A stretch of DNA of 64,000 nucleotides from Xanthostigma xanthostigma (GCA_963575645.1 OY754469.1:21160001-21224000), one strand, 5' to 3'. Counted from the first letter of the stretch, positions 57,301 to 61,409 are shown. Notes: generated by a model from the sequence alone, not told the origin. Numbers and translations are program-made.

Positions 57301-59782
57301 TACCTTAGATCAAGCCGTAGCACGTGTCTCCCAGGATCAAGGTGGATTCGATAGCCTTAAAGACGAACTGGGTCCTTCGAGAGACGCATCGCTTCGACGA
57401 AACATTAGCCTTGATAACGCGTACGACGAGCAAGACATAATGAAAGACTCGGAGTCCGTTGAATCATTGATACAAGTCGATAAGAAAGACGGTTAGTTTT
57501 TGTCATAAATTATTTTCATGTATCGCTGCCGACACGGTTTTTATTTGATAAATATATTTTAATGATTAATTAATTGATAATTGATTATTACAGTTGACCA
57601 TAGATTAAAGAACATATCTGAGAGGGACGAAACAAAATATATAGCCGAAGAAAAAGTAGTGAGAGATGAAAGTGACGAAGAGGAAATGTTTAAACGTAGT
57701 GTTGCAGAAAGGAGAGAAGTAATAGAAAAGCGGTTATCATCAGACAGAGAAATACCCGCGTCATTACAGAAGACTGAAATAGTACAAGAAATTAATGAAA
57801 TTAGCTTAATAAAACGACAGAGTCTTAAAGATTCAACAATTGATACGCCTGAAACCACAAAGGTGTCACCAGAAAGTAAAGCGATACCAGAACATAAAAT
57901 ATCGCCAGAAATCAAAACCACAGAGACGATAGAAATAACAAAACAACCTCAACAAAAAACCACGACGACTGTAACAAAAACTGAAGTGACCACAGAAAAA
58001 GTACCAACCACAACACAGCCAGATATTACGGCCACTAAAAAAGTCGTAACGGAAACGGTTGAAGTAACAAAAACAACCACAACTAAAAAACCACAACCTG
58101 AAATTGACACAAAACCAAGTGAATTGGAAATGAAACTAGCAGCCCAAAAACAAAAAATTGAGGAACGCACAGAAGCTGATAGTGATGAACGCACAATTAG
58201 TGAAACCACAACAATTACGACCACTACAACGCACAAAGCACAAGATAGTGCCGAAGACAAACGAAGGGATTCGGCATTATTCGAAGGTGTCAGTCAAGGA
58301 CTCGAGAAACTGGACATTAAGAGGCCGGTACCTGATCTTATTATGAACGAAGGTGAGGTAGCAGCGACATTTTTAAAAATTAATATTCATATTTTAACGT
58401 ACCATCCCCACTCACCATTAAGAAACACCTCATTTATAACATAACGAAATGAAAAAAAAACGTAACGTCTAATCTAATTTTATAAAACGTAATTAAATCA
58501 TTCTTATCAATTAACTTATGCATAATGGGCACCTATTAATTTAACAACAAATTGGAGTCCAGCCAAACAAGATCTGTGTGACGACTTGTACCTACGCCAA
58601 ATTAATCGGATGCATGCCTTTTTGAACACAGGAACTTACGACTAAGAGATACTGTTTCTTAGAAAAAATACTAAAGGGACGCATAGAAATTATATTTAAA
58701 AATTTGCAGTAAACATCTTAAAAGCCCTGATGAAATATTAAAAAGGCAGACTAAAAATACACATCTAAAATTAGTTGAGACTGGATTAAAACCGTTAGAA
58801 TGCTATGTAATGTTCTACTCGCGTACAATTTCCAATTACTATTTCGAACGCTGATCAAATACAACTAATATATTACTCCATTTTTTTACGGTTCAGTGAG
58901 TTTCACCGTCGAAGTTTCATACTTAGGTATATAGCGCATCAAAATTGAAAATTTTGCATTTCAAAGGATTTTATGTTTTCATTAATATAAAAATTAGATG
59001 TCCATAAACTTTGAAAAATGTAAATACTATCGTTTTTAGACAAAATAACGTACCTACTACGCATTATTTAATTTGAATTATTATGACACTAAAAATTTTT
59101 ACTTAACCTGAGATGAAAAAAATGACACGGAGGTCAAAAAATTATTTTAATCTATAAAAAATTCTTCATAGTTAGGTACGGACAACCCATTCGAATAAAT
59201 TTTTTTTATTTTTTCATAACAGTGGCTCAATCTTATTGTATTTTTTTAAACAACCTGTTAAGATTCTGCTACGAGTAGGTACATTAGATTAAAATATTTA
59301 ATACAGCTTCAAAAGAGATACATTTTAAGTGCAAAATCTTTACTAGCAATGCGACGATGGTCTTGGATGCAAATTAATTTCATATGCATTTTTAAAAACA
59401 TAGCTGTGAAATGTTCACGCGCTATCTCAAAATTTAATCGAAGTTGGAAAAAGAATTTAAAATTTATTTGAACGAAAAACAAATTACTTACAAAACACAC
59501 ACGAAAGAGAATGGAAGAGCTTGAATGATTTATGGATTTTTCGAATCAATTATAAGTACCTTATATCAAAGCCAACTGTTTGAACTATGGACACAACTCC
59601 GTGGGATACGCAATATAAAAATTATTAAGTGTGTTGCTTAAAATGATCTGAACATATTTAAACGCGCCAATTTTGGGACTTGTGATTTTCAGACGTCAAA
59701 TCGCCCAAAGTGTCCAAAACCCCGCCGCCCAGCCCAGCTGAGTTCAATCTGATCCGCGATCAAGTAACGTCCGCACAACAAG
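61..59782 (+). CDS. Ank2: Ankyrin (insect Ank2-like), partial, 15 joined exons
   Basis: Ankyrins tether membrane proteins to the spectrin cytoskeleton. Joining 61-357, 884-1064, 6999-7100, 11003-11285, 11946-11963, 12575-12799, 13567-13730, 14453-14664, 33567-33771, 52396-52555, 53961-54309, 55931-56264, 57231-57491, 57594-58352 and 59693-59782 gives 3640 nt, 1213 codons plus one base, without a stop; skipping 6999-7100 leaves 1179 codons. Domain order is ankyrin repeats, linker, ZU5, ZU5, UPA, death domain and acidic Thr-rich tail, the canonical ankyrin order. All introns are GT-AG and phases match at each junction. The N-terminal repeats lie left of the window and the 3' end lies right of it. 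The symbol is by resemblance to insect Ank2 (tail after the death domain, wording of the ZU5/UPA exons); a second insect ankyrin (Ank1) is less likely but not excluded. Confidence 0.93.
358..883 (+). other. Ankyrin intron, no further feature seen
   Basis: 526 nt of AT-rich intron with gtaagc donor and gaaacag acceptor. I see no exon, RNA or transposon in it. Confidence 0.7.
884..1064 (+). CDS. Ank2: Ankyrin exon: last ankyrin repeat and start of linker
   Basis: This exon follows an acceptor (gtttgaaacag) and enters in phase 0. It reads [21 protein letters not shown], the final, degenerate ankyrin repeat (the family has G-x-TP-x-x-IA-x-x-LGY here). The linker follows, with [16 protein letters not shown] and the acidic stretch MSDSEEEGG. 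It ends with one base of a Gly codon before donor gtaagt at 1065 (phase 1). The next exon can be either the 102-nt cassette at 6999 or the constitutive exon at 11003; both begin with GT and complete the Gly codon. The minus-strand reading frame over 705-974 is a shadow. Confidence 0.92.
1893..2065 (+). repeat. CTAGT-terminated insect repeat, possibly Helitron-like
   Basis: It begins with tatatatataaaactcaaa and a tgtccgtccgac motif and ends GGGGCGGACCGCTAGTG. AT-rich starts with CTAG ends inserted before T fit Helitron-like repeats, but no Rep/helicase is present. Similar ends occur in reverse orientation at 55336 and 63451. Confidence 0.35.
2399..2634 (+). repeat. Direct repeat, two ~73-bp units 162 bp apart
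   Basis: The unit starting gccatgttataat at 2399 recurs at 2561 with about 15% difference. Both units continue through agcaagcgttacg and catctaacgaaat to a taactaaa/caactgaaa end. Confidence 0.7.
3548..3631 (+). pseudogene. MADF/Myb-like protein N-terminal remnant
   Basis: A 27-codon frame reads [20 protein letters not shown] and stops soon after. The pattern I-x-x-Y-x-x-x-P-x-LW is that of MADF DNA-binding domains, which Harbinger elements encode beside the transposase. The rest of the domain is missing: the frame stops at 3629-3631 and the following sequence is not open. Some later MADF-like codons (around [20 protein letters not shown] text at 3680-3720) may persist in other frames. It cannot be functional as it stands. 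Confidence 0.5.
3784..4041 (-). pseudogene. PIF/Harbinger transposase N-terminal fragment
   Basis: An 85-codon minus-strand frame reads [20 protein letters not shown], then [20 protein letters not shown] and FLLNLVR. The RKRRxxWVxxxLLxKKQ and [16 protein letters not shown] blocks are the usual N-terminus of PIF/Harbinger (HARBI1-like) transposases. The catalytic DDE core is absent, because the element's TIR follows shortly after. It is a remnant of a cut-and-paste transposase inside 3334-4395, not a host gene. Confidence 0.75.
4681..4942. mobile_element. GC-rich MITE with CTCTACAC termini
   Basis: The left end ggctcctctacac-tagtggccagcaccgcca is mirrored by the right end ggcggtgctggccac-gtgtgtagaggcacc (about 38 bp with few mismatches). 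Internally, gattgtgtagagggc-type copies of the terminal motif recur near 4730 and 4860. No coding capacity. The termini resemble those of 51061-52021. Confidence 0.65.
6999..7100 (+). CDS. Ank2: Candidate 102-nt cassette exon of ankyrin (34 codons)
   Basis: A short GC-rich island in very AT-rich intron sequence. It is bounded by tatggttggtcag (acceptor ending at 6998) and gtaagt (perfect donor at 7101). It enters and leaves in phase 1, so it can be included or skipped between 1064 and 11003 without changing the frame. Included, it adds a segment reading about [12 protein letters not shown], then [18 protein letters not shown], then TLLT and an Arg completed by the next exon. It is Met-rich, then Pro/His/Tyr-rich, and lies between the last ankyrin repeat and the linker that leads to ZU5. 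I do not recognise it as a known domain. Evidence is splice signals, matching phase, base composition and open frame; there is no homology support. Alternative: a chance GC island. Confidence 0.72.
7341..8070. mobile_element. Foldback MITE, family A copy 1
   Basis: The two halves are imperfect inverted copies of each other; for example attggtgtagtttttttt near 7445 is mirrored by aaaaaaaactacaccaatg near 7960. Starts tacaggg and is flanked by TA. A second copy lies at 26270-27002. The minus frame at 7826-8041 is a by-product. Confidence 0.7.
8778..9800. mobile_element. 1-kb TIR element with AGTCTGGC subterminal repeats
   Basis: The left end atagtccaagaggcagtgaa leads to cttattttccc; the right end reversed reads atagtccaggatgcagtgaa and also leads to cttattttccc. 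Inside are at least seven GTCTGGC copies (near 8871, 8988, 9018, 9140, 9170, 9281, 9389) and then three in reverse, GCCAGAC (9421, 9532, 9563). CTTATTTTCC recurs between them. No transposase was recognised. A poly-C run lies at about 9685-9699. Confidence 0.65.
11003..11285 (+). CDS. Ank2: Ankyrin exon: linker between repeats and ZU5
   Basis: The exon begins GTGAAGACACAATGG after ataaataaag and completes Gly as GG-T, giving [20 protein letters not shown] across the junction with 884-1064. The block [20 protein letters not shown] followed by PIDVTRDER is a strongly conserved insect ankyrin linker. An acidic/polar stretch ([20 protein letters not shown]) and [12 protein letters not shown] follow. 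It ends in phase 2 (GG) before donor gtgagt at 11286. The polypyrimidine tract of the acceptor is poor (ttataaataaag), which would suit regulated use together with the optional exon at 6999-7100. An ATG at 11014 is internal, not a start. Confidence 0.92.
11286..11945 (+). other. Ankyrin intron, nothing else seen
   Basis: 660 nt between the linker exon and the microexon. The 69-codon plus frame at 11610-11819 is low-complexity and unrecognised. Confidence 0.65.
11946..11963 (+). CDS. Ank2: Ankyrin 18-nt microexon (KLHWK)
   Basis: Between the linker exon and the first ZU5 exon lies an 18-nt exon, AAAACTTCATTGGAAAAA, flanked by gatggattcag and gtaagt. It completes Gly from the previous exon, encodes K-L-H-W-K and leaves two bases (AA) that the next exon completes to Asn. 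The joined reading is [24 protein letters not shown]. This matches the insect ankyrin family, which has GKLHWK before FLVSF. Without it the flanking exons do not join in frame (phase 2 to phase 2 is shifted only by residues; 18 nt is divisible by three, so skipping is also frame-neutral). Far too short for ORF finders. Confidence 0.88.
11964..12574 (+). other. Ankyrin intron with small foldback (11990-12133)
   Basis: 611 nt. The stretch 11990-12133 folds back: gccatattctgct is mirrored by agcagaatagccc, and further inside ggtaaccac pairs with gtggtta and aagtgttta with taaacactt. It starts 26 nt after the microexon. Nothing else was seen. Confidence 0.55.
12575..12799 (+). CDS. Ank2: Ankyrin exon: first ZU5 domain, N-terminal half
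   Basis: This is the beginning of the spectrin-binding ZU5-N domain. It reads [18 protein letters not shown], then [31 protein letters not shown], and [22 protein letters not shown]. The signature ZU5 blocks are DARGG, the VxxPPR turn and the LGPxGAxFL block. The acceptor is atcatctcag ending at 12574; the first base completes Asn from the microexon. The donor gtaagt begins at 12800 in phase 2. The exon is much richer in G+C than its introns, which creates open shadow frames on the minus strand (12566-12829) that should be ignored. A Cys-Ala-Ala-Met segment after PPR is the most variable part. Confidence 0.94.
12800..13566 (+). other. Ankyrin intron, nothing else seen
   Basis: 767 nt of AT-rich intron; no repeat or exon recognised. 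Confidence 0.65.
13567..13730 (+). CDS. Ank2: Ankyrin exon: first ZU5 domain, middle
   Basis: The exon continues ZU5-N with [33 protein letters not shown] and an acidic end ([15 protein letters not shown]). [10 protein letters not shown] and LRSDNGxxW are strongly conserved ankyrin ZU5 strands. The acceptor is ttgtacattatag ending at 13566 and the first base completes Gly. The donor gtgtgt at 13731 is used in phase 1 (the G completed to Asp by the next exon). The frame stays open past the donor to 13804, but that part is intron containing a tRNA gene whose 5' end lies only 36 nt downstream of this exon. Confidence 0.93.
13767..13839 (+). tRNA. tRNA-Lys (anticodon UUU)
   Basis: A full 73-nt cloverleaf can be drawn. 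The acceptor GCCCGGG at 13767-13773 pairs with CTCGGGC at 13832-13838 (one G-U), and the discriminator is G13839. The D arm is GCTC-AGTCGGTA-GAGC and the anticodon stem TTGGA/TCCAA at 13793-13797 and 13805-13809. The anticodon loop is CTTTTAA with anticodon TTT at 13800-13802. The T arm is CAGGG-TTCAAGT-CCCTG. The A and B boxes are intact, and a five-T run at 13846-13850 can terminate RNA polymerase III. It lies in the sense orientation inside a 722-nt ankyrin intron, 36 nt after the splice donor. Intactness suggests a functional gene. Confidence 0.97.
13846..13850 (+). terminator. Pol III T-run after tRNA-Lys
   Basis: A run of five T residues begins six bases past the tRNA 3' end, as expected for RNA polymerase III termination. 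Confidence 0.7.
14453..14664 (+). CDS. Ank2: Ankyrin exon: first ZU5 domain, C-terminal end
   Basis: The acceptor is aacatcaacag ending at 14452; AT completes Asp from the previous exon. The exon reads [59 protein letters not shown] and [12 protein letters not shown]. DFPxYFAVVSR, GPEGGxxxS and VQAxFPxGALTK are hallmark ZU5 strands, and the last block leads into the second ZU5 domain. It ends in phase 0 before donor gtaaac at 14665; the next family-supported residues ([10 protein letters not shown]) begin 18.9 kb away at 33567. The upstream in-frame ATG at 14431 region is intronic. The minus-strand frame at 14460-14726 is a shadow. Confidence 0.94.
14665..14766 (+). other. Retained-intron coding tail with basic PKKKR motif (candidate)
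   Basis: Directly after the donor the ankyrin frame stays open for 33 more codons and stops with TGA at 14764-14766. The tail is basic ([29 protein letters not shown]) and contains PKKKR, which resembles a classical nuclear localisation signal. This stretch is visibly less AT-rich than the rest of the intron. If the donor is ignored, a short ankyrin ending after the first ZU5 domain would result. It is equally possible that this is chance open frame; no expression evidence is available. Confidence 0.35.
15712..15957. mobile_element. 246-bp MITE with 29-bp TIRs
   Basis: Left CATATACTTATTACTCCTAT continuing ATTGCTAGT; the right end reversed is the same 29 bases with one change. The core is GC-richer than its surroundings and carries a 61-codon frame (15756-15941) that matches nothing I know. 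A short self-pair (cacttcccacgtaagtggaagtg) lies just inside the left TIR. Confidence 0.75.
19797..20695. mobile_element. Inverted-repeat element with GC-rich core
   Basis: The left arm begins tttgaaaggacctcgcac, then ggttctcggttaaattgatc and aaaaccaatagatttttag. The right arm reversed gives aaaggaccctgcacaaacc, then the same ggttctcggttaaattgatc and accaatagatttttaa. Arms are about 130-160 bp. The core (about 20096-20280) is GC-rich with CACCCACCCACCCA. A related segment recurs at 44963-45240. Confidence 0.6.
23427..23606. mobile_element. hAT-type MITE with perfect 8-bp TSD
   Basis: GCTAACGG is repeated exactly at 23427-23434 and 23599-23606. Between them the 164-bp element starts CAGTGGCGCAACTA and ends CCAATTCTGTCACTG. 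CAGTG/CACTG termini with an 8-bp target duplication are the hAT signature. No coding capacity. Confidence 0.85.
26270..27002. mobile_element. Foldback MITE, family A copy 2
   Basis: Same architecture and text as 7341-8070: atacagg start, gaacgcctttttatttcgtagagg, and acattggtgtagttttttt mirrored by aactacaccaatgt near 26885. Flanked by TA-rich sequence. Confidence 0.7.
28797..28919. mobile_element. Short MITE with CAxTGxCGGAT ends
   Basis: The left end CAATGCCGGATTTATAG matches the reversed right end CACTGTCGGATATAGAG. Further in, cccctgg/ccagggatttcc also pair. About 123 bp; no target duplication found. Confidence 0.5.
30118..30390. repeat. Inverted repeat also present at 45640-45810
   Basis: aaaaactaaaacccgactac near 30137 is mirrored by gtagtcgggttttagttttt near 30358, with tgaaaagtatgaa and catatg pairing further in. 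The right part (tgatgcattttgccctagag, aatgtaatgttttgttaggg) recurs at 45640-45810. Confidence 0.65.
31621..33319. mobile_element. 1.7-kb element with ~260-bp TIRs, superfamily unassigned
   Basis: The left end tagttagggccgcggtgaca and the reversed right end tagttaaggccgcggtgaca extend as a nearly identical inverted pair for about 250 bp (31621-31870 and 33065-33319). Both arms therefore carry the same 72-codon frame in opposite orientation (…[20 protein letters not shown]…), which is not evidence of a gene. ATCCG(T/A)TT motifs recur across the element. A CTAGC-type repeat fragment sits near 32400. No transposase was seen. Confidence 0.7.
33567..33771 (+). CDS. Ank2: Ankyrin exon: second ZU5 domain, first half
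   Basis: An isolated 205-nt exon between two introns of about 19 kb. The acceptor is gattaaatttcag ending at 33566, entering phase 0. The reading is [84 protein letters not shown] and the [10 protein letters not shown] block are the best-conserved ZU5-C motifs in ankyrins. The exon ends with one base of Gly before donor gtatgc at 33772 (phase 1) and joins 52396. The open frame beyond the donor to 33908 is intron readthrough. Confidence 0.94.
35092..37147. mobile_element. Candidate non-autonomous hAT element
   Basis: The left end CAGGGGTTGGCAATG and the reversed right end CAGAGGCTGGCAATA have the common hAT terminal form. The 8-bp flanks (attaaaat and atacttac) do not match, so the pairing is tentative. 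No transposase was recognised in the 2 kb between. Confidence 0.4.
35594..35667 (+). repeat. Three-copy ~25-bp minisatellite
   Basis: tgtataccgg(c/t)acctccacc is repeated at 35594, 35618 and 35643, periods 24 and 25. The GC-rich units stand out from AT-rich surroundings. Confidence 0.85.
38061..38792. mobile_element. hAT-like foldback element
   Basis: The ends CAGTGGTTTTCAAA and reversed CAGCGGTTTCCAAA are hAT-like. Inside, arms of about 170-180 bp (38127-38300 and 38376-38556) are near-identical inverted copies: for example ttcaggcgaattttttgaaa against tttcaaaaaattcgcctgaa. The flanking 8-mers do not match well. Confidence 0.65.
41027..41063. repeat. TTA trinucleotide microsatellite
   Basis: About twelve TTA/ATT units with one interruption (attgatt). 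Confidence 0.9.
42790..43250 (+). mobile_element. Deleted non-LTR retrotransposon 3' fragment
   Basis: Near 42830 a frame reads [20 protein letters not shown] followed by [14 protein letters not shown], the endonuclease-domain motif (SETW) of non-LTR elements. After a gap a second stretch (from about 43003) reads [20 protein letters not shown] and KKELKNMLV, the usual C-terminal end of the reverse-transcriptase protein. The whole RT core between them is deleted. The fragment ends with a TCTA microsatellite tail at about 43233-43250, typical of a retrotransposon 3' end. It lies inside the TIR element 41876-44049. Confidence 0.65.
43252..43455 (+). CDS. Short frame with CxxC...HxxxC motif inside TIR element
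   Basis: A 67-codon frame starts ATG immediately after the TCTA tail and reads [40 protein letters not shown] and [16 protein letters not shown], then stops. C-x2-C near residue 9 and H-x3-C near residue 57 could bind zinc. GVKTLLxSSxxRG and SVxVHxxCxxxY resemble short N-terminal modules I have seen in insect transposon-linked proteins, but I cannot name the family. It is probably a remnant of the element's own gene or a captured exon rather than a host gene. Confidence 0.35.
   Translation: MENPQVDLCFICEKTLSELDVVVVRERGVKTLLKSSELRGNRAHTCILRTLSSVTVHGACQKNYILK
44963..45810. repeat. Mosaic of dispersed repeats around a GC-rich palindrome
   Basis: 44963-45240 carries text of the arms of 19797-20695 (ttgaaaggaccccgcac, agcctaaaaaccaatagag, gtgcgctgaatctgaatatg). 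45640-45810 repeats the right part of 30118-30390. Between them lies the palindrome 45283-45611. Confidence 0.6.
45283..45611. repeat. 329-bp near-perfect palindrome
   Basis: Arms of about 160 bp: aaaaaccgaacacctgattt opens and aaatcaggtgttcggttttt closes. Internal blocks such as gtgcattccggtgcagtg and its mirror cactgcaccggaatgcac pair fully, and the turn lies at about acggggtccccat (45456). No coding capacity. Confidence 0.85.
46817..46890 (+). ncRNA. tRNA-Thr-like remnant or SINE head
   Basis: gttggtggtgaggtagaata resembles a D-arm/A-box, cttgccttgtaacctagg an anticodon arm with loop CTTGTAA (anticodon TGT, Thr), and gattcgactc a B box. The acceptor stem does not pair, so it is a decayed tRNA or the head of a tRNA-derived SINE. 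A poly-T run follows at about 46895. Confidence 0.4.
47351..47500. mobile_element. 150-bp MITE
   Basis: CATTGGCGGATT at the left and its mirror ATCCGCCAATG at the right; a run of G follows on the left side. No target duplication found. Confidence 0.6.
49564..50252. mobile_element. MITE nested inside a second MITE
   Basis: The outer ends aatcgcaggatagtgggcaa and, reversed, aatcgcaagattgtggacaa run to gtacgacgtttcgtctata on both sides. An inner element (about 49622-50116) starts cacggtgtcccattttaaag and ends with the mirror ctttaaaatgggacatcc, and it interrupts the outer one. A 9-G run lies at 49945-49953. Confidence 0.65.
51061..52021. mobile_element. 0.96-kb TIR element carrying a retrotransposon fragment
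   Basis: GGCCCCTACACGATCAATAT at the left and the reversed right end GGCCTCTACACGATCAATAT differ by one base in 23. TTGTGCAATAT-type motifs recur beside both ends. The interior is mostly the non-LTR fragment 51255-51800. The CTACAC terminal motif is shared with 4681-4942. Confidence 0.7.
51255..51800 (+). pseudogene. Non-LTR reverse-transcriptase C-terminal fragment, frameshifted
   Basis: One frame from 51260 reads [20 protein letters not shown] and [20 protein letters not shown]. The reading then moves to another frame near 51400 with [40 protein letters not shown] and later [20 protein letters not shown] and [20 protein letters not shown]. These are the familiar C-terminal blocks ([12 protein letters not shown], CRx[10 protein letters not shown], FYNxLP) of Jockey/CR1-like non-LTR proteins. 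The RT catalytic domain is absent and a frameshift is present, so it is dead. Confidence 0.8.
52396..52555 (+). CDS. Ank2: Ankyrin exon: second ZU5 domain, second half
   Basis: The acceptor is gtatttag ending at 52395; GT completes Gly. The reading is [54 protein letters not shown]. The AQWEDxTG, C-x-x-FTTxVSARFWLxDC and ATxLY blocks are diagnostic of the ankyrin ZU5-C/UPA border. The exon ends TATAG before donor gttagt at 52556 (phase 2); the next exon supplies G to complete Arg. The frame continues open to 52664 only as readthrough. The weak upstream polypyrimidine tract (ggctgtaatgtatttag) is notable but the homology leaves no doubt about the exon. Confidence 0.94.
53389..53785. mobile_element. 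Tigger/pogo-type MITE
   Basis: The 397-bp element begins CAGTAGAACGCCGATTAACC and ends with the mirror ATCGGCGTTCTACTG, flanked by TA on both sides (53387-53388 and 53786-53787). ATTATCCGAA repeats near both ends are typical of Tigger/pogo elements, which duplicate TA. Confidence 0.85.
53807..53916. repeat. Perfect 110-bp palindrome without loop
   Basis: ctttttataaaatctttcaa… runs inward to the centre …aaaaaataa|ttatttttt… between 53861 and 53862 and is mirrored base for base to …aagattttataaaaag. Arms are 55 bp. It ends 44 nt before the UPA exon acceptor. Confidence 0.9.
53961..54309 (+). CDS. Ank2: Ankyrin exon: UPA domain
   Basis: The acceptor is caaacattttcag ending at 53960; the first G completes Arg. 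The exon encodes [89 protein letters not shown] and FMREPK: the whole UPA (UNC5-PIDD-ankyrin) domain. UPA packs with the two ZU5 domains into the ZZU spectrin-binding supramodule. It leaves in phase 0 at donor gtgatc (54310), a weaker donor; failure to splice would add only five residues before a stop at 54327. A perfect 110-bp palindrome ends 44 nt upstream of the exon. Confidence 0.95.
54494..54793. mobile_element. 300-bp foldback MITE with ACGTTTCGTC motif
   Basis: Arms of about 110 bp: caggttcacggaaat / gttcacgggga, then aacgtttcgtc / gacgaaacgt, gagacttttccaagcaact / agttgcttgaaaaagtctc and aataattacaaa / tttgtaattatt. The central motif is shared with 49564-50252. Confidence 0.75.
55336..55800 (-). 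repeat. CTAGT-ended insect repeat, minus orientation
   Basis: It starts actagcattttgtccacgac (reversed: ends …GCTAGT) and carries a acagacagacagacggacgg tract near 55770. Helitron-like or retrotransposon-derived; unresolved. Confidence 0.4.
55931..56264 (+). CDS. Ank2: Ankyrin exon: UPA-death linker and most of death domain
   Basis: The acceptor is ataatgttgacag ending at 55930, phase 0. The exon starts [20 protein letters not shown], the conserved end of UPA, then a short linker ([20 protein letters not shown]). The death domain begins around [20 protein letters not shown] and continues [20 protein letters not shown] and [19 protein letters not shown]. The spacing of LGxxWxxLAxELG, I-x-x-I and the LxxW motif fits ankyrin death domains. 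It ends with one base of Gly before donor gtatag at 56265 (phase 1), and the last death-domain helix lies in the next exon. Confidence 0.94.
56265..57230 (+). other. Ankyrin intron with small TIR element
   Basis: 966 nt. The TIR element 56487-56655 is the only structure seen. Confidence 0.65.
56487..56655. mobile_element. 169-bp MITE with ~45-bp TIRs
   Basis: aggtctgttccaag at the left and the reversed right end aggcctgtttaag continue into the identical block gaacggtaacagaaccgtcac. No target duplication found. Confidence 0.7.
57231..57491 (+). CDS. Ank2: Ankyrin exon: end of death domain and start of tail
   Basis: The acceptor is tttatatttcag ending at 57230; GT completes Gly. [20 protein letters not shown] is the last death-domain helix (the family has L-x-x-AL-x-x-IGREDI). 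The regulatory tail then starts with [35 protein letters not shown] and [20 protein letters not shown] is a basic-Ser motif of the kind basophilic kinases phosphorylate (inference). The length is 261 nt with phase 1 on both sides, though skipping would remove the final death-domain helix. The donor is gttagt at 57492. Confidence 0.92.
57594..58352 (+). CDS. Ank2: Ankyrin exon: acidic, Thr/Lys-rich C-terminal tail
   Basis: The exon follows a 102-nt intron (acceptor tgattattacag); TT completes Val. It has 759 nt in phase 1 to phase 1, coding for about 253 residues of low-complexity tail. The order is a charged region ([39 protein letters not shown]), a Pro/Ser/Glu section with repeated SPE motifs, a long Thr/Val/Lys section ([40 protein letters not shown]) and a charged heptad-like part ([20 protein letters not shown]). 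It ends with [20 protein letters not shown]. It is expected to be disordered. Such extended tails distinguish insect Ank2 isoforms. The donor gtgagg begins at 58353. Overlapping minus-strand frames (57559-58260) are shadows of the Thr/Val codons. Confidence 0.9.
58353..59692 (+). other. Ankyrin intron, nothing else seen
   Basis: 1340 nt of AT-rich intron; no exon or clear transposon recognised. Confidence 0.6.
59693..59782 (+). CDS. Ank2: Ankyrin exon: 90-nt Pro-rich tail exon
   Basis: A GC-rich 90-nt island with acceptor cttgtgattttcag (ending 59692) and donor gtagga at 59783. It enters in phase 1 (G plus AC gives Asp) and leaves in phase 1. It encodes [20 protein letters not shown] and [10 protein letters not shown]. 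The PPPSPAEF motif could serve as a proline-directed kinase or SH3-type site (inference). It was too short to appear among long reading frames. Because it is symmetric and 30 codons long it may be alternatively spliced. The ankyrin frame then continues past the right edge of the window; no further exon is visible to 64000. Confidence 0.86.
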
Positions 59783-60396
59783 GTAGGATCACTACTGCAT
59801 ACTATTACACACTTATAGTACATAGTACTTAGTGCTTGCTATTTCAGTTCTGTTTACACCTATATAGTCTTTTATTAGTGAAGGCTTTGGTTTATAGTAG
59901 CGGACACTGAGTGAATAATTTACTACATTCAAAGGTCGTTTCTGCGCCATCACTGTTGTTAATTAAAAAAATTAACAGCAAGGGTTAGCTAATTATATAG
60001 TTAAATGTTAATTAACTCGAAAAAAATAATTCATAAGTTAGTTATTGTTGATTATATGTCTTTAATTATTCCAATAATAAGGCAGATAAAATTTTCGAAT
60101 AATAGAATTCATTTCAAGTAGCTTTTAACTGTCTGTTATACATTTTTAAGGCAGTTGTCGTTAAAAAATATTTACAAAAAGAAGCTTTTAAATACGGTAC
60201 TAGTTTAATAAATGCGTAATTATATTATTAATCAATCTTCAAGTGGAACCCCTAGAAAAAAAGATCTCAAGATTAACGAATTTATCATAATATTAATGAG
60301 CATATTTACAGATTACATACGTTCTAATAAAAAAAATAAGTATTTTTTAACTATAAATCGCGAAAATTTGTATTCTCTCTTATAAAACTAATTATA

Positions 60397-61409
60397 CAGC
60401 GTGTTTCGAAAGTCCCGGATAATATTTTTTATCATAAGCCGGACTAAAAATGTTAAAATGTCTTTTTTAATAACTTTTTCCTGTCTATCGAATGACAAAA
60501 TTAGATTTAGTGCTCGAGGACCCTAATACTGTCCCGTAGGGTCCAACTTTGAATTTTTAAATAGGAACCATACTGTTTTATTTCATATTCGGATTCTTTG
60601 AATAATCCCTAAGAAAGAGCTTAAAATAGGCCTTGTACAATAAATATCTAAATTTGAAATGATTTACTTACTTTTGCCTAATATATTTGTTTTGAGGAGA
60701 AATTTCACTAATTGATACTTCATAGATTTTTAAAGCTCAATTTTGAACCATAAGGATCCTTAAAAAGGTTTAGAAGAGTTCAGCGTTGAATAAATCTTAA
60801 TTTGAATTCGGTTACTTAATGTTATTTTAAATACTTTTTTTCGGGATGAAATTTTACAAATTATAGTACTTCATAGGGCCCTAGGACCTAATTTATAACT
60901 TTGGTAAATTTCATCCCAAAAAAAAGTATTAAGGTAATATTAAGTAACCGACTTCAAATTAAGATTTATTCAACACTGAACCCTTCTAGACTTTTTTAGA
61001 GGGTTTACGGTTCAAAATCGAGCTTTAGAGACTTATGAAGTATCGATTCGTGAAATTTCTCCTCAAAACGAATATTTTATGTAAAAGTAAGTCAATTATT
61101 TCCAATTTAGATATTTATTGTACCAGGTCTATTTTTAGGTCTTTCTTAAGGTGCCCCAGGGTAAAAAAAATACTAAAGCGTATTTGTATGTAAAATTTTC
61201 CGCAGAATCCGAATATGAAATAAAAAGTATGGTTTCCATTTAAAATTTCAAAGTTGTGCCCTACGGGACACTTTAAGGGTCCTCGGGTCCAAATCTAACT
61301 TTGCCATTCGATAGACAGGAAAAAGTTATTAAAAAATTAGTTTTACATTTTTAGTCCGGCTTACCCGATAAGAAATATTAAGCGGTTCTGGGACTTTTGA
61401 AACACCTAC
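60397..61409. mobile_element. 1-kb foldback MITE
   Basis: The arms extend from cagcgtgtttcgaaagtccc to the mirror gggacttttgaaacacct. They pair over nearly the full length, e.g. cctgtctatcgaatgacaaa with tttgccattcgatagacagg and gaggagaaatttcac with gtgaaatttctcctc; the turn is near 60885. No coding capacity. Confidence 0.8.

Noticed and set aside
57559..58260. Minus-strand frames of 76-120 codons opposite the ankyrin tail exon
   Set aside because: They are Val/Ser/Phe-rich mirrors of the Thr/Lys/Glu codons of the real plus-strand exon.
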